Of a stretch of 64,000 nt of DNA, positions 1 through 11,650 are shown in pieces. Below the pieces are notes generated by a model. It saw only the letters and a program-made list of their open reading frames with translations. It had not been told where the DNA came from and ran no database searches. The DNA lies in assembly GCA_023014365.1 (NCBI GenBank), contig JAEBUN010000001.1, positions 186,001 through 250,000 of the forward strand, given 5' to 3'. The DNA is from Lepiota brunneoincarnata (taxonomy: Eukaryota; Basidiomycota; Agaricomycetes; Agaricales; Agaricaceae). The number at the start of each line of letters is the position of its first letter. Position 1 is the stretch's first letter. Made by a program: the position numbers and the translations under genes.

Positions 1-1567
1 AAGCTGAGTCTTACCAATCCTTTCGAATCAAGCTAGCGAAATGTATGACTTCCCTCTTTTACAAATGAAATAGTTGTCGAGTAAACATCGGGTGGGATGT
101 CCCAAGCGGAGTCAGCCTTACTGAACGATCCTTAGGAACCACGGGCGGTAAACGGGTTTCCCTAAGTAAGAGGGCCGAAACACGTAACGCATAACGCCAC
201 CGTCACCTTCTCCGGCGCGAGTCCACCTGACTTGCCCAGCACGCTCCAATTTCCAAATACCCTCCGCGATTCTTCTGTAATTTTGACCGTACCCAGGTTG
301 GTTTCAGCAGAAACCATGAACCGGGGACTAATGTTGGTGGTGTTGTGGATGGTGACGGGATGGCGACCGGGCTTCGTGCCAGTTTACATGCTCATCTTGA
401 ACTGGCCTCTACTCCGGGAAGGCTTATTGTTACGTATCCCAGTTTGTGCCTTCAGCTGTTCCGTCATCCCGTGCACGTTACACGTGGCCACTCTCTTCAC
501 AATTTCCGGGCTGCGGCGGTGTGGAATTGGCCTTCGAGTCCATCAAGTAGGACTTGCACGGGCACGTCTCTGCATCACCTGGGTTTCTCTTCAAAGTTCC
601 TGAATGGTGCTCCGTCTGACAACACCATAATCGCTGAACACTCGTTGTTGAGTCGAATGCTTTCAGTCACCACCTCCTGCCTTTAGAGGGTCATTTTTCA
701 TGAAAGAAAAGAACCCCCAACCGACCACAGCACAGACGCTAGAACTCCAATCCTGCCTTCCAGGCACTATGACTCTGCGCTTGCTTGACCTATGGCATAA
801 ATCTCTCGCCGTAGTAGCTAGGTCACAATCTAGTCGCTGAGAGCAACATCCACCGATTGATGGGTAAGTGTTCGGGGCGTATTCCTTATTCGAGTTTTGC
901 TGACTGAATACATCAGATATGCGTGATCATACCAGCCTTCGAACGCCCCTGTTTGGAGCTTCTTATTCGAAACGTTGCCGAAGCATTGCCGCAAATCTTT
1001 GTCGGCTATGCTTCAACGATTCGTCTTCAAACCCTCGATCCCTGAGCCACAGTGTTGGAACATATTGGCGCGGTCTGCACCAGAGTTTCGGATATGCGTG
1101 GTAAACAGGCTTCATGGACAGAAAGTGTCCTTCCTCCTTTGTCGTTGATCGCAGCTTGATGTTATCAATGCATCACTGACCTATCTAGACCCGTTCGAAT
1201 ACCCATGATACGACACTACGTTCAAATGCCAGGCTCCTGGGGTATAGGGAAGAGTATGAAGCGTTCTTGGTCTCACTTATGTGTTTGATGTACTGGCGTA
1301 AATATCCACAGGCATTCTTCGCTCAAGAGCATTCTGTTCCGCTTCTCCGCAGGAAGTCACATTCCACTCAGCTCTCAGCCGCGCCACGCGTTCTGAGTAT
1401 GCCGTCCAGTGATCGCCTGGATCGACCCTGGGGATATATTGTTCCACAGCCTTGGCTCGTGCACTCTTCATACCCTTCATTTTTCTCACCGACCCCAGTA
1501 TAAGAGATTCGGTAATTGACTGCCTCCGTGAGCCAACCCCTCCCCCCTACCATTAGCCTTTGAAGTC
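1..1567. other. Region with no confident gene
   Basis: No complete gene is recognisable. The stretch holds one copy of a dispersed repeat (listed separately, near 140-317). On the minus strand, about 905-1045 and 1297-1465 have coding-like composition without an intervening stop, but I recognise no family and no start or splice path links them. They may be the 3' part of a decayed gene. Confidence 0.4.
140..317. repeat. Dispersed repeat, copy 1
   Basis: This segment is clearly similar to 4030-4222 in the same orientation. Shared blocks include ACGGGCGGTAA, CACCTTCTCCGG, GTCCACCTGACTTGCCCAG and a TTTCAGC block near the end, with small indels between them. It has no terminal inverted repeats or target-site duplication that I could see. 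It may be a fragment of an old duplicated coding region, since the minus strand of the second copy has a 120-codon open frame, or part of a mobile element. Confidence 0.55.
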
Positions 1568-3668
1568 ATGCAAGATACTATCTTGAAGCCGAGCAACTCG
1601 AAGCTCCTCAGCCCTCGCTTAAAGAAGGCCCTGTCCCGGCTTGTCATTCTTCATGCTGTAGCAAACCTGGCCATATTCCCCCTGGCGTACCCATATCTGA
1701 AGGGGAACACAGGCCATGTCCTGTCTGATGTCGACCTGGTCATGATTTACGTTTTGCCGCCCGCATCGATTTTCATACACAATATAATACGGTATGTGGG
1801 AATATTCTCAAGTTCTTACTACATTGCTAATCAGTAGCTATCGTCTATCGTAGCTTGTGGGAGTTGAAGTATTGGTTTGTGATATTCGAGTTGCTGTGGT
1901 CAGTCACCGAGATTGCTGGACGTAGGTTATGTCTATGTTTTATTTAGGCTTTTTCTCACCACCATTCAGTTGCAGTCTCCTTGGCGCTTCCCTTTATCCT
2001 CGACTACTTTCGTCTTGCATGGTCCACCTTTGCGCCCGATGTAATTCAAGCAATCCTCATCTTTCCTCCTCGCGATATATTGCACCCGTCGAGTTCATTG
2101 GGCTGTTGTGGGACATCTTTCACGATTCCGGTCCTTCGCAGAACCTCTTGGAACCTTTTGATTTCTTTCGAGAAGTAAATGAGAAGAAGCACAGACACCG
2201 TAAGTTTATACTTGGTACGAGGCCATGGAACCCGCGATTCAGGTATAAATCTCCTGTTAATAAGAACACCGATCTCATTTCCCACTCATTTGGCAAGCTC
2301 GGAGCATTGGATTCTCGTATGGGTGCGGGGTATAGTGGCTGTGTTTTGTCTGCTTGTAATAGGAATGGTAGCGTTCTATGCGCTTCTTGCACGACCATCG
2401 AATTTACTATCAAGCTCCCACCGTGTTCCTTTTCGGAGCTACTGGTACTCCTCACCAGACTCCGAATTACGAACAATGCCAACGAGTATAATCCTCGTGA
2501 GTTTAATCGTTAATTACCTTCGCTACGCATTGCACTCATCTCAGATCAGGTATTTCCTCCATCATTCACCGATTCTTCGTCCCTGGACGGGATCATCAAT
2601 ATCACAGTGGCTAGCAAACCGACGAGGAGTGGTAAGCAAGTCATCATTTAAATACCTTTCATGGTGATCTTGAGTTGTGGGAAACCTAGCCTGTCGTCTC
2701 GAAGAGTCGCATCTGGGTGCCACTGCGATAGTAGTCTCTTGTGCTCCAGTCTCAAACGAGACCTATGCCCATAGGCGGGGAAAATATCTACATCGTTGAT
2801 TTCTCCCGTATTCCTGGATCGCCATCCATTGCCTCATTCTATTTGTGGGATAACCGGAACTCAACAATTGATGATGTACTCGAGCACGCAGAACCCGTTG
2901 TGCTTTTGCCTGGTGCGCGGCTATTCGGGGCGCTATCATTCTCTCGTAGTGAAATGATGTCAAATATATGGGTGACCGCACTCGCCCTACCGCTTGTAAG
3001 TGTCATCTGACCATTCCCTGTCAAATCTTGCTGATAATTATATTCTGGGAAGCGACGGCTTGTGAGCATAGCCAGCGTGCGTTCGCTTACGACGGACACT
3101 TCATCTCTTCAATCGCCCGGAGATCAACTCGCATCACTACGTATTCGTATTTTGCCAAGTCGACCAAGTCTTCTCATCGAACAAGCAACTCCTGAGGACT
3201 CTTTGTTGGAGGGTTTTGCTCTTCTTGGAGGTGTCTGGACATCCGTCAATAGGATGTTCGCCCTCACTTTTGGAAGTACCCTATTGCTGGTCCTCTTTGG
3301 TAGGTCACTCTTATCCGGCCGCTTGGTATGGCAATCTCACATGTGCAGGGATAAAACCTCTTTCGGTGTATGGCCTGATTCATATGCTACCAGGGCAGGG
3401 TGATGCGATTACATCCAATCCAGAAGCTGTGAAGCTTACTGTTGAAAAAATGGCTCCGATCGTTGCAATGCTGAAAGAGCACTTATTGGACGTGAATGAG
3501 GAAAAAATGGCCAAATTGATTGGTCCTGGCAGTTCTACAGATAGTACAAGTGGGCTGACCCGCGGCAATTATACCCCCTTGGCGAAACTGCGGTGTAGCA
3601 TATGGTTCACCTATTGTACATGTATAACTGACTTATATTCATCTCATCGCCTCACAAGACACAACTGA
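1568..3668 (+). CDS. Multi-pass membrane protein resembling an Agaricomycete-expanded family
   Basis: Function unknown. Readable exons are 1568-1791, 1854-1921, about 1976-2039, then from about 2101 onward. Predicted hydrophobic segments occur near the N-terminus, in the second and third exons, around 2310-2390 and at 3250-3300. The last one, with GGVWTSVNRMFALTFGSTLL followed by a splice to GIKPLSVYGLIHM, resembles the C-terminal segment (GGLWTF...RPLSALG) of a large membrane-protein family in mushroom genomes. That family link rests on memory of the motif. The frame shifts by +1 near 2773 (GG in CATAGGCGGGG), after which the extracellular-looking domain continues intact to about 2997. The exact 3' end is uncertain; 3668 is the first stop after the last recognised exon. 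Confidence 0.55.
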
Positions 3669-4466
3669 ACGCGGCGTCCATGACGTCAAAGCAATGTCAA
3701 CAACGAAAATATGTAGTGATAGTAGTACCGGATTGATCTACTTGAAATCGCTCCATGTTTGGTAAAACTGAGCACTCGAGGAAATTAGCCATGACGGATT
3801 GTATTAAAGGATCAGGGCGGCCATTAGGGACGCGTTACGATGACTTGTAGACGCGTGCGTTTTTGGTGGGGGCCCTGGTGGTGGTCAGATGCTCGAGGTG
3901 TGAGGGATTGAGCGACTTGTCACGGGACCGGGTTTCGCTACAAGTTGGCATCCTTGCACGGCAGCTACCCTCGTTCCCCGCCATAATCACGGTCCACGAA
4001 GAACATGCTTGAGAGATGTGGTGCAGTACAACGGGCGGTAAGCGGGTTAACGTAATACACAACATTGCCATCGCCATCACCTTCTCCGGTGCTTCACACC
4101 CAAGTCCACCAGAGTCCACCTGACTTGCCCAGTACCTTCCAAATACCGTCTGCCATTCTTCAGTGAGCTCAAAATAGGCTGCAATTTTTGATCGCACTCA
4201 CGCTGATTTCAGCTGAACACCGTTAGTGATCAGAGCACACGGACAGACGTCGACATGCGCATATCCACGGTGGTTCAACGTCATCTATGTTGATCTTCTC
4301 CATGAGAAACTACCTATGTGGGCAGTGCTGTGATGTGAAAAGCCTGCTCAGTGCATGGGGCTGGAAGCCCTTGTGATTAACGATGGCGTGTGGGCTGGAT
4401 TCGTCAAGTGAATATATTGTGAAGTGGCGAGCTCTGGGACGTATCGCGCTCAGGCATACTCGGAGG
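3669..4466. other. Intergenic region with repeat copy 2
   Basis: No gene recognised. It contains the second copy of the dispersed repeat at 4030-4222. The minus strand of 3835-4197 has a 120-codon open frame that overlaps the repeat and resembles no family I know. The stretch from 4223 to 4466 is the 5' flank of the carboxylesterase gene. Confidence 0.4.
4030..4222. repeat. Dispersed repeat, copy 2
   Basis: Direct-orientation match to 140-317, about 3.9 kb away. The best conserved core is GTCCACCTGACTTGCCCAG with flanking CACCTTCTCCGG and CCAAATACC. This copy has an extra 15 bases or so in the middle. Confidence 0.55.
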
Positions 4467-6862
4467 ATGCTAAGACTTCTCCCTGCATTACTTGCTTATG
4501 TCGTCTTGGCTGTTATTGCAGCACCAACCACAGCGCCAACTGTCAAACTGGATGCTGCCACCATCACTGGGAAGGATGTTGGCTTGACGCACGAATTCCT
4601 TGGGATACCCTTTGCGAAACCACCGTATGTATTCATCGTTCTTTAACGCTGGTCTCGATTCCTGAGCTTGCTTCGCCGTCAGTACTGGAGACCTTCGTTT
4701 CCGTCTCCCACAGCCCGTTTCCCCATACACAAGCCCCTTTAGTGCGACAGCATATGGACCTTCCTGCCCTCAGCAAGCTTTTGAGCTACCAATTCTGACT
4801 GGCCTGCCCCAGGAAACTGTAGACTTCCTTGTCAACTCCATTTTCAAGGCAATACTTCCAGACGATGAGGATTGTAAGTTCGCGCGTGTGGTCATCAACG
4901 CCTTAACCTCTGGATGGGTTCAGGTTTGACTATCAATGTCGTCAAGCCCGCAACAGCGACACCAAATTCCAAACTTCCTGTACTGGTGGTAAGTCCATCG
5001 CTGTTTGTTTTGTTCTTTCAATGCCTCTGAAAGGGATACATTCATCCATAGTGGATTTTTGGAGGTGTGCCTTGATTGTTCGTGAGGCCCCTTGTACTAT
5101 TATTCATCACTGCTCAGGTGGTTTCGAGTTTGGTGGCACCTCTATGTGGGTATCTACCTCATCTTGAGAGAGTTTAATTCTGATGTTGATGCATTCACAA
5201 GGTATGATGGGAGTGCTATCGTCAACAAGGCAATTGAGCTCGGCAAGCCCCTCATTTTCGTGAGCATGAACTACCGGCGAGTTTTTTTTCTTTGGAGTAA
5301 CGACCAACAATGACTGTTATCTGACAAACACATAGACTGACTGGTGAGGGTCGAAGACCTCTGACCAAACCATGAAGCTTACTCGCTCCAGGTTTCGGAT
5401 TTTTGGCGAGTAAGGAAGTCAAAGCCGCTGGCGTGGGTAATCTTGGTCTGCAGGACCGTAAGTGAAGCCAGGACTGTCCTAGTACTATATGCACTATGTT
5501 GTCTCTAGAACGAGAAGCCCTCCGCTGGGTGCAGAAATATGCTGGCGCCTTCGGAGGGGACCCAACGAAGGTTACCGTGTGAGCCCTCTCATGCTTATAT
5601 TCATCGATTCCCAACTTAACCAATATTGGATAGCTGGGGGGAGTCCGCAGGAGCGATCTCCGTGTCACTGCACATGATTGCGAATAACGGTAATCATGAA
5701 GGCCTCTTCCGTGCAGCTGTTATGGAGTCTGGTGCACCTATCCCGGTCGGTGACATCACCAATGGACAGATATATTACGACCAGATTGTCAAGGATACCG
5801 GATGCGCAGGCTCTGTGGACACCCTTCAGTGCCTTCGAACTGTACCATATGCGAATCTCAAGGCCGCCATCGATAGGACTCCCAGTATCTTCGCTTATCA
5901 GGTAATCTATGCTCTTTATTTGATGAAGGACGCACCAGACCTCTTTCTTACAGGCATTACGCCTCGCTTGGCTCCCTCGAGCGGATGGTGTATTCTTGAC
6001 GGACAATCCTCAGAGGTTAGTTGAGCAAGGAAAGATTGTCAGGGTGCCATTCATCACAGGTAACTGAGTCCGTAGAACAAGCAAATTCCATAGCTAATGC
6101 CTGTACAGGGAATTGCGATGACGAAGGAACACTGTTCTCATTGTCCACGCTTAATATAACGTGAGTAGGGCCTGTAACTCCTGAAGGAGCACCCAATTTT
6201 AAACCACTCTTAGCACCGAAGCCGAAATTCGAGAATATGTCAAGGACGTTTTCCTTCCAGGAACCACTGATTCTCAGCTGGATCAACTCTCGACTCTATA
6301 TCCGGGTGACATAACCAAAGGATCCCCATTCGGTACAAGTATCTTCAATGCAATAACACCGCAGTTTAAGCGCATTGCTGCCGTCCAGGGTGATGGTGTC
6401 TTCCAAGCTCCTCGTCGATGGTTCCTACAACATACTTCTGGAAAACAGAATATCTGGGTCTTCTGTGAGTTCTCACCGGTGGCGATTGGGTCAACAAACA
6501 TTGGACTAATTTGTTCTAGTGAGCAAACGTTTGAAGGCCCTTCCCATTCTTGGATCTGTGAGCGGAGCTTACTTTTCCAGGTGCACGTCAAGCTCACCCA
6601 GTGATCATAGGTCCACGGGTCCGACCTTCTCAATGCCTTCTTCGTTGGAAACGAACTGCAAAGCTATATCATCCGATTCGCAGTCAACTTGGACCCGAAT
6701 GATAATGGGTTCCTCTCCTTCAAATGGCCTCAATACACTTCTTCCAACCAAAACCAGCTCGTCTTTGCTGATGGACTGATTCCGCAGAGCATCCAGAAGG
6801 ATAACTATCGTGCCGATCAGATGAACTTTTTGACAGAGTTGACTCTAGTAAACCCTGTATGA
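4467..6862 (+). CDS. Secreted carboxylesterase / lipase, type B
   Basis: Alpha/beta hydrolase of the COesterase (type B, cholinesterase-lipase) family, expected to cleave carboxylic esters outside the cell. The chosen ATG is followed by a clear signal peptide (MLRLLPALLAYVVLAVIAAP). I read 15 exons: 4467-4624, 4683-4873, 4924-4988, 5052-5064, 5118-5145, 5202-5276, 5336-5343, 5392-5457, 5509-5578, 5634-5901, 5954-6059, 6109-6160, 6214-6464, 6520-6557, 6611-6862. They sum to 1641 nt, 546 residues with no frame break, which is the usual family length. The nucleophile motif GESAG, the FGGDPTKVT block before it and the C-terminal HGSD containing the catalytic His are all present. The intron at 5277-5335 has a GC-AG border and is followed by an 8-nt micro-exon. 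Substrate cannot be told. Confidence 0.9.
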
Positions 6863-7591
6863 GAAAGTCGTTCGTTTAGGGGTTCACATCTGCTTGTGCC
6901 GAAAAATAAGGATGTTTTTGCATGAGATAAGCGTCATCCATCGCCCACCTGACATCTAGGGAGCGAACCTCGAGAACAAAATACGAACTAGATCTGGCAA
7001 TTTTGACGTCTCTGTACGGTTCATGGACCCCGAAATATCTGTTCCCCTTACTACCGGCATTGTCACTAATGATTTTAGTGTCGCAGGGGCCTCAACGCTC
7101 TTTGGAAGGGCTACCCTGTTTCAGCTATCGAAATGGGTTCGGAAACACTAGTGTCTGCTCCGTTGGCGCTGGTCGCGGCCGATTTAATCAAACACCATTT
7201 CATGAACCATTGTAACCGATGGGGGACAACATCTGCAACTCTGGCAGTTTCAATTAATCAGTTAGTATCTGTGACCGGTCCACTCGAGGTTCCCTCATCA
7301 TTACAAGATGACCTCTTTCACGAAGATAGAAGAATATCCGGTGCTAGTGTCGGTGCTCGAGGTAAATTGGGGTAAAAGCTGAGTGGCGCTGTGGGCTCAG
7401 GAGCCTTTCGATGTTTCACATGCTGTTAGCCGAGGCTCGACATCACGGAGTGCGTATAAAAAGCCAGTGAAGCATGAAGCTACTCACTCATACATCATCC
7501 AAACCGCCAGCGAAATCGACTAGGTAACCACTGGCGTTCCTCAATACATATGGCTTTTAATCTTCCTTCTTTCAGCAACTACATCATCTCA
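6863..7591. other. Intergenic region, promoter side of the S33 hydrolase
   Basis: No gene recognised between the carboxylesterase stop and the hydrolase start. The second half is the promoter region of the downstream gene. Confidence 0.5.
7455..7462 (+). promoter_or_regulatory. Probable TATA box
   Basis: TATAAAAA lies 88 bp before the first in-frame ATG (7550) and 130 bp before the second (7592) of the hydrolase gene, a normal distance for a fungal core promoter. Confidence 0.5.
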
Positions 7592-8553
7592 ATGCCTGCT
7601 CACCCTTCTGCTATCGCAAAGGAGGGCAAAGTCGATTTCACCTACTGTGGCGAAACGTACCAAACGTATTACAAGCTTTACGGGGACATAGATAATAACC
7701 CCAGGCGTCCCTTGATCGTGCTTCATGGGGGCCCAGGTCTGGTTCATGAGTATCTCGTCGCTCATTCGGATTTGACTGTCAAGTATGGCATCCCTGTCAT
7801 CCTTTACGATCAACTCGGCAATGGCCAGTCTACCCATCTCAAAGAAAAGCCACGAGAGTTTTGGTCAATCGAGCTATTTGTCGAGGAGCTCGAGAACGTT
7901 ATTAAACACTTCGGCATTCAGGATGACTTTGACATCCTCGGCCATTCGTGGGGTGGGGCTTTGGCCTCAGAGTTCGAGGTTCGCAAGCAGCCGCCCGGTT
8001 TGAAACACCTCATCTTGACGAACTCTCTGGCTGCCTATAACCTCTGGATCCAGTCGATTATACAGCTCCTTCAGCCATTCCCAGAGGACGTCCGTCAAGG
8101 GATTTTGGGGGGTATGGCAGATCCGCAGAAGTTTCGGGCTGCCTTGAAGGAGTTCCACGCTGTTCATGGGGTAATCATAAAACCTGTCCCTCAAGAACAC
8201 ACGAATACCATGGACCAAATCTTTGGCCCTAACGGCGATCCCACTGTGGCGAACGCCGGGTAAGTTCCACTTCACAACTACTGATACTGAAATGTCGGTT
8301 TAGCTGATGACAACACACTTACCCGTGCAGTATTCTCGACAATTGGTCAATAATCGACCGTCTTCATCTTGTCCGCACATCAACCCTCGTTATCAACGGT
8401 CGCAAAGATATAGCCCAAGACTCTGTGGTCAAACCCTTTTTTGATCATATTCAGCGAGTGAAGTGGATTACTCTTGAAAAGTCGAGTCATACGCCTTTCT
8501 TCGAAGAGCGTGATAGGTACATGGAACTTGTCGGGGACTTCCTTGCGTTGTAG
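7592..8553 (+). CDS. Proline iminopeptidase-type alpha/beta hydrolase (S33)
   Basis: Peptidase S33 / L-amino-acid amidase type hydrolase, predicted cytosolic, releasing N-terminal residues or hydrolysing small amides. Two exons, 7592-8259 and 8331-8553, give 296 residues in frame. An upstream in-frame ATG at 7550 would add 14 residues; 7592 was preferred because it matches my recollection of how the family starts. The HGGPG oxyanion motif begins at residue 45, the nucleophile is Ser119 in GHSWGG, the acid is probably the Asp of NGRKD, and the catalytic His sits in SSHTPFFEER near the C-terminus. A TATA box lies upstream. No frame break. Natural substrate is unknown. Confidence 0.87.
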
Positions 8554-9044
8554 TTACATAGGTAGCTACTTTCAGCTCAACTTGAAAGCACGAGACGCAG
8601 TAGAAAAGCCGGGCTGCGGGGTCCTGCTTCGCACTCCGATACGCTTGCCTCCGGGACCCACATCTGCAAAATATCTGCAAATAAGATAACTTAACGCTGA
8701 GCTTATTGCGTGATCATGTTACAGCATCAGCCCCTTACGGGCATAGTGAATTTATTGCCACTGCTACCACACACTACCACATATATGTCATAGTAGTATC
8801 ACAGTACGATGGTGATAATGTATGGTAACGTGGCTGCAGCCCTTCTTTATACACCGCGTGCCAGCTGCGATAAATTAATTTGTGAAGATATGTTAATTCA
8901 GATACCAAATATGGGAGGATATACCGAATAGGGCAATATGTTTAGCGCATTTTCACGATTTTTTCTGGGGATTTATGCGCATGCAGTGAACAGACAGGCT
9001 TGACCCGCGCGCGCACCTTCGGCACGCTATGTTTGGGCAACTAA
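8554..9044. other. AT-richer intergenic region
   Basis: No gene recognised. The stretch contains short direct repeats (CACTACCACA units near 8765-8785) and the 3' flank of the S33 hydrolase. Confidence 0.4.
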
Positions 9045-9640
9045 AACAGTCTTTCGAGAACCAAAACTTTGCAGTGTGAACACTATCGATGGCTCACCAC
9101 CGGAACCATCGTGGAAGACCCTAACAGTGGACCCCTCCTTTCTTCCCCATACCTTCTAGAAGACGTTTGGGTTATCGACTTTGGCCAGTCGTTTGCCATC
9201 GCTGATCGGCCGAAGAGCTATCAGCCTGCAATGCCCATACACTATATACGTCCCGAATCATTGTTCGATTCCGAATGTGCTCCAGCCTCAGATATCTGGT
9301 GCCTTGCCTGCACTATCTTCCAAATCTGTTCTGGAGATACTGTGTTCGAGCCTTGGTGGGGCCACATGAAGGAGGCGAAGGCAGGTGGGAGGATGAAGGG
9401 GATGAGGGGGGCAATAGGGACAAGGGGGGCAAAGGAAAGCAGGGGGACTCGAAGCTGCCAATATCAATTCGTGAGCTCCTAAGAGAGACTGGAGAGGATG
9501 AATTTCCTGCAGAGGCAGACGGTCCAATGTTCGAAAGACCAAGGTCTATTGGGTGACCTACTTGAAAGGATGCTTAGATACGCTCCGAAGGAGAGGTTGG
9601 CCGTGCGTGAGGTGATCCAACACCCATGGTTCAACTAGAC
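9045..9640 (+). pseudogene. C-terminal fragment of a Ser/Thr protein kinase (SRPK-like)
   Basis: Only the C-lobe of a kinase is present: VIDFGQSF (the DFG motif), PIHYIRPESLFD (a degenerate APE region), then ASDIWCLACTIFQI, typical of helix F in SRPK-type kinases. The frame then shifts near 9360 into a segment ending in LRETGEDEFPAEADGPMF, and shifts again near 9545 into GDLLERMLRY and the terminal VREVIQHPWFN with a stop at 9640. The N-lobe, the Lys and the HRD motif are missing, and a stop precedes the fragment. I read it as a truncated, frameshifted remnant. A functional short protein is unlikely because no catalytic loop remains. Confidence 0.65.
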
Positions 9641-10311
9641 TGAATGATGGCTTGCGACTACGGGATTCCTTTGTATAACATGGTTCATGCCAGTCGGTCA
9701 AGATCATGAAAATGTAGATGATAGCCGTGGCCCCGAGTTGCATTGCAGTACCAAGCGAGAGTAAAATCTATATGTCAGTTCCACTTGGGCTGAACTTGTA
9801 CTCCCCGAGCTGGGACTCATTATCTCGATAGTTGTTTGTCAGCCATGGAGGAAAGTACACTTCATCGCTGACTGGGTGTGCTCTCGTGAAGTGTGAGCCT
9901 TTCGAACCTTCCATGTGGGCACGAATCTAGTGGTTCTGGTTCTGGTGTGCTAAGTAATGGTGCTCGCCACGACTTGGAAAATAAGGGGAACATTCCCCGC
10001 CGGGTGACAGTGGATTCTCAGCCCGAGTTGTCTGCGCAGATGCGAGAAACGAGAGGCAAAAGGTAAATACAGCATCGTGGACCTGGATAGGGAATTCCTA
10101 TTCGCCTTCGACTTTGATTCAACCTGCTCACGGTCGTGGTTATATTCCTGAATCAGAATGACTGAGTGGAAGGATGGCGGATGGGTGAGGTAGCTCGACG
10201 GTGGAGGTGAGTGGACAAGTTGTTGAATAATGTTTGGAAGAGATACTTTGCTCTTCTGCTCGGCAATGAGATGAGAACCAGCAGAGTGCCAATTTGACTT
10301 ACACTCCCACA
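9641..10311. other. Intergenic region
   Basis: No gene recognised. The second half is probably the promoter of the dioxygenase-like gene. A minus-strand open frame across 9950-10312 has no recognisable content. Confidence 0.4.
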
Positions 10312-11650
10312 ATGCCCTTCCGTACCCTCACTTCCACCCTCAGGTATCCCGCTCGTTTATCATGCACCCCTGGAAGCGCAATTGGTCTTCTATCACACCC
10401 ACCAAGCGCGGGCGTCACTATCCATGCACTTAACAGTACCACTTTCCCGTATATCTGGCTTCGAGACTCGTGTCAATCGTCCCCGGAATGTATACACCCA
10501 TCTACCAAACAGAAGGTTCATAGTACATCAGGCATTCCGCTTGATGTGAAGCCTACATCGCTCGGCTCGGAGGGGAATCAAAGTCATCCACGACGGACTC
10601 GAGATCGCATGGACGGATGGGCATAGATCCGTCTTCACCCGGGAAGTTTCTGGAAAGGCACTCAGACGCTAAGAAATTACACGAGTTTCATAAGGACATT
10701 CAGGACGTTGCATGGGACAATGCTTCGATTCAAAAGTCGGACTTATTCATATCCTATGAGGGAGTTCAGACTCCTAGGGTACTTGTGCAGGCCATCACAC
10801 AGCTGGCGAAGTATGGGCTGTTGTTCGTGACAGGGGGTACCGAACTCGGAGACCAGTAACGGAGGGTGTGAGCTGAAGAAGTTCGGAGAGATCTTTGGAG
10901 AACTCAGGCCGACCTTCTACGGTTTGCTCTGGGACGTGATAAATGTGAGGAACAGCAAGAACATCGCGTATACGAATTTGGATCTGGGATTGCACATGGA
11001 TCTACTGTGCGTCCTCCCAATTTCTCGTTACGGGGATACAACGCAGGCTAATAACTTTACCGCGGCAGATACTTTCAACACCCACCCCGCTACCAGATTC
11101 TCCATTGCCTACGCAACCGCGTTCAGGGAGGAACCTCCATCTTCGTCGACGCATTTACAGCAGCCCAGACCCTGCGCAGGACTCATCCAGAGCATTTTGA
11201 AGTCCTCACAGTTTCCCCAGTTCCCTTCCACTATATCAACGATGGACACCACCTACACTTCAAGCACCCGACTATCGAGCTCGCTTCCCCTTCAGTCGGC
11301 AGCGCCATCTTCAGTTGGCGAGAAGGATAGCTCACATTAATTACTCCCCGCCGTTCCAGGCGCCTCTCCCGGTTAATACCCCACTAGACTTTTACCCCGC
11401 CTTCAGGAAGTTTTCGGAGCTGTTGAACGACCCTATGAATACGTACCAGTATACCCTGAGAGAGGGTGATGCGGTGTTATTTGATAATCGACGTGTGTTG
11501 CACGCACGCACGGCGTTTTATGAAAGGGGCGACGCACAGGACAAAGAGGGGGAGACAAATCGGTGGTTGAAAGGGTGTTATTTGGAGGCAGATGCAATTA
11601 TGGATCGCTTCAGGGTGTTGAAGACCAAACTTGAGCGGGGATTGATTTAG
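10312..11650 (+). CDS. Gamma-butyrobetaine dioxygenase-like (TauD/BBOX) gene, frame interrupted
   Basis: Fe(II)/2-oxoglutarate oxygenase of the gamma-butyrobetaine/trimethyllysine hydroxylase type, which acts in carnitine synthesis. The N-terminal domain shows FPYIWLRDSCQ and IHPSTKQK. The catalytic domain shows LGLHMDLL with the HxD iron ligands, YQILHCLRNRV, FHYINDGHHL, and the terminal VLFDNRRVLHARTAF with the second His and the oxoglutarate Arg. One intron is clear: donor just after GATCTACT near 11008, acceptor CGGCAG near 11070. As read, the frame is broken by +1 bases near 10573 (GGGG), 10651 and 10836 (GGGGG) and by one further shift (-1 or +2) near 11310. Conservation across each break is continuous, so either the sequence has insertion errors or the gene decayed recently. 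Confidence 0.75.

Noticed and set aside
5954..6059. Apparent frameshift in the carboxylesterase around the TTGGCTCCC stretch
   Set aside because: Reading the exon from the acceptor at 5953 in phase 0 gives the expected LAWLPRADGVFLTDNPQ without any shift.
8765..8785. Tandem CACTACCACA units, possible CRISPR-like repeat
   Set aside because: Too short and degenerate, no spacer organisation, and CRISPR arrays are not expected in a nuclear fungal genome.
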